Part shown: piece after piece, positions 5,623 to 6,224 of the stretch
How the letters are laid out: every line of letters begins with the position of its first letter
Position numbering within the stretch: position 1 is the first letter of the stretch
Origin: Polaromonas sp.
GTDB taxonomy: Bacteria > Pseudomonadota > Gammaproteobacteria > Burkholderiales > Burkholderiaceae_C
Direction of reading: 5' to 3'
Assembly: GCA_025362825.1 (NCBI GenBank)
Contig: JANYFF010000180.1
Span: 1 to 6,224, forward strand
DNA length: 6,224 nt
The notes under the pieces: model-generated
What the model was told of the DNA's origin: nothing
The model's input: only the letters and a program-made list of their open reading frames with translations
Database searches by the model: none
Position numbers and translations under genes: made by a program

Positions 5623-6224
5623 TTATCCCGTGATTTCAAGCTGGCCACCGGAGCAGCGCGTAATGCCTGCAAGGTCCAGCCGGCTCTGCACCTGGCGAAA
5701 ACCGCGGGCCAGCAGCAGTTCGCAGACTTGCGCTGACTGGTCATAGCCATGCTCCAGCAGCAGCCAGCCTCCGGGTAACAAGTGATGTGGGGCATCGTTG
5801 ATGATCTGGCGGATATCGTCCAGGCCGTCACTGCCCGCTGCCAGCGCCTGCAGCGGCTCGTGCTTCAAGGCTGCCAGATGGGAGTCTTGCGCTGCAATAT
5901 AGGGCGGATTGCTGACGATCGCGTGATAGTGACCGCTGACTTTTTCAAGCCAATGGCTTTCCAGCAACCGCAGATCCAATTGCAGCCGGCGCGCGTTTTC
6001 GGCTGCTACAGCCAGAGCATCGGGGCTGGCATCGATGGCCGTGATGGTGGCGGGGACGCCTTTTTGCTGAAGGCTGTGCGTTAAGGCGAGCGCGACGGCG
6101 CCGCTCCCGGTGCCAAGGTCAAGCACCTGCAGGGGCGCCGGCGCGGTTTCGGCGCTATCCATCGCGGCAAGCACGTCCAGCGCCCACTCCACCAGCGTTT
6201 CGGTGTCGGGCCGCGGAATCAGCA
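5623..6224 (-). CDS. prmC: Peptide chain release factor N5-glutamine methyltransferase PrmC (N-terminus outside window)
   Basis: Cytosolic SAM-dependent enzyme that methylates the glutamine of the GGQ motif in release factors RF1 and RF2, needed for efficient translation termination. The frame runs in from the right edge; 199 residues are visible and about 78 N-terminal residues are missing if it has the usual length of about 277. The visible part begins LIPRPDTETLVEWAL, the family's linker into the catalytic domain. It then shows the SAM-binding DLGTGSGAVALAL (35-47 of the visible part), the acidic AIDAS (62-66), the catalytic NPPYI (105-109) and the C-terminal DLAGITRCSGG. The GTG complementary to 6190-6192 is an internal valine codon, not the start. 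The stop is TAA (complement of 5623-5625). prfA usually lies upstream, outside the window. Confidence 0.96.
   Translation of the reverse strand, partial: LIPRPDTETLVEWALDVLAAMDSAETAPAPLQVLDLGTGSGAVALALTHSLQQKGVPATITAIDASPDALAVAAENARRLQLDLRLLESHWLEKVSGHYHAIVSNPPYIAAQDSHLAALKHEPLQALAAGSDGLDDIRQIINDAPHHLLPGGWLLLEHGYDQSAQVCELLLARGFRQVQSRLDLAGITRCSGGQLEITG

Noticed and set aside
5338..5736. 132-residue + strand frame across grxD and prmC
   Set aside because: It overlaps two strongly conserved genes on the other strand and the terminator context gives it no promoter; it is an antisense shadow.
5782..6084. 100-residue + strand frame opposite prmC
   Set aside because: It is entirely antisense to the conserved SAM-binding and NPPY region of prmC, with no supporting ribosome site or motif.
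1..6224. Mobile element, CRISPR, defence island or riboswitch
   Set aside because: No direct repeats, transposase, integrase, spacer-like array or recognisable riboswitch core is visible, and all gaps between genes are under 90 bases.

Overview
The window looks like ordinary, well-conserved chromosome of a betaproteobacterium. The gene order pilB-pilC-pilD-coaE-zapD-yacG, and the neighbouring pair prmC-grxD on the other strand, are typical of Burkholderiales. Moderate GC and the protein sequences suggest an Alcaligenaceae-type member, which is inference from remembered family sequences and not from a search. There is no phage, transposon, CRISPR array, tRNA or rRNA signal. Every large reading frame is assignable except one small exported protein.

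Layout. Positions 1-3148 hold a type IV pilus assembly block on the + strand: the 3' part of pilB (assembly ATPase; its 5' end lies outside the window), pilC (inner-membrane platform protein) and pilD (prepilin peptidase/N-methyltransferase). The pilC stop and pilD start overlap by one base. The same transcript probably continues into coaE (last step of coenzyme A synthesis), zapD (FtsZ-ring bundling factor) and yacG (small zinc protein that inhibits DNA gyrase), up to 4824. At the coaE-zapD junction a 15-codon minicistron is hooked to coaE by an ATGA overlap and to zapD by a GTGA overlap. This suggests translational coupling and is the most unusual fine structure here.

Positions 4825-5161 hold a short intergenic region with promoter-like elements and a gene for an 89-residue signal-peptide protein of unknown function. 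A 28-bp perfect palindrome with A and T tails follows at once (5170-5197) and should terminate transcription in both directions, separating this gene from the convergent grxD.

Positions 5220-6224 are read on the - strand. prmC (release-factor glutamine methyltransferase) enters from the right edge without its N-terminus, and 82 bases downstream of it lies grxD (monothiol CGFS glutaredoxin).

The genes serve separate jobs: pilus assembly and prepilin processing; CoA supply, division and topoisomerase control; release-factor methylation and iron-sulfur handling. I found no convincing undescribed multi-gene system. The points worth following are the coupled minicistron, the small exported protein and two candidate terminator or attenuator hairpins.
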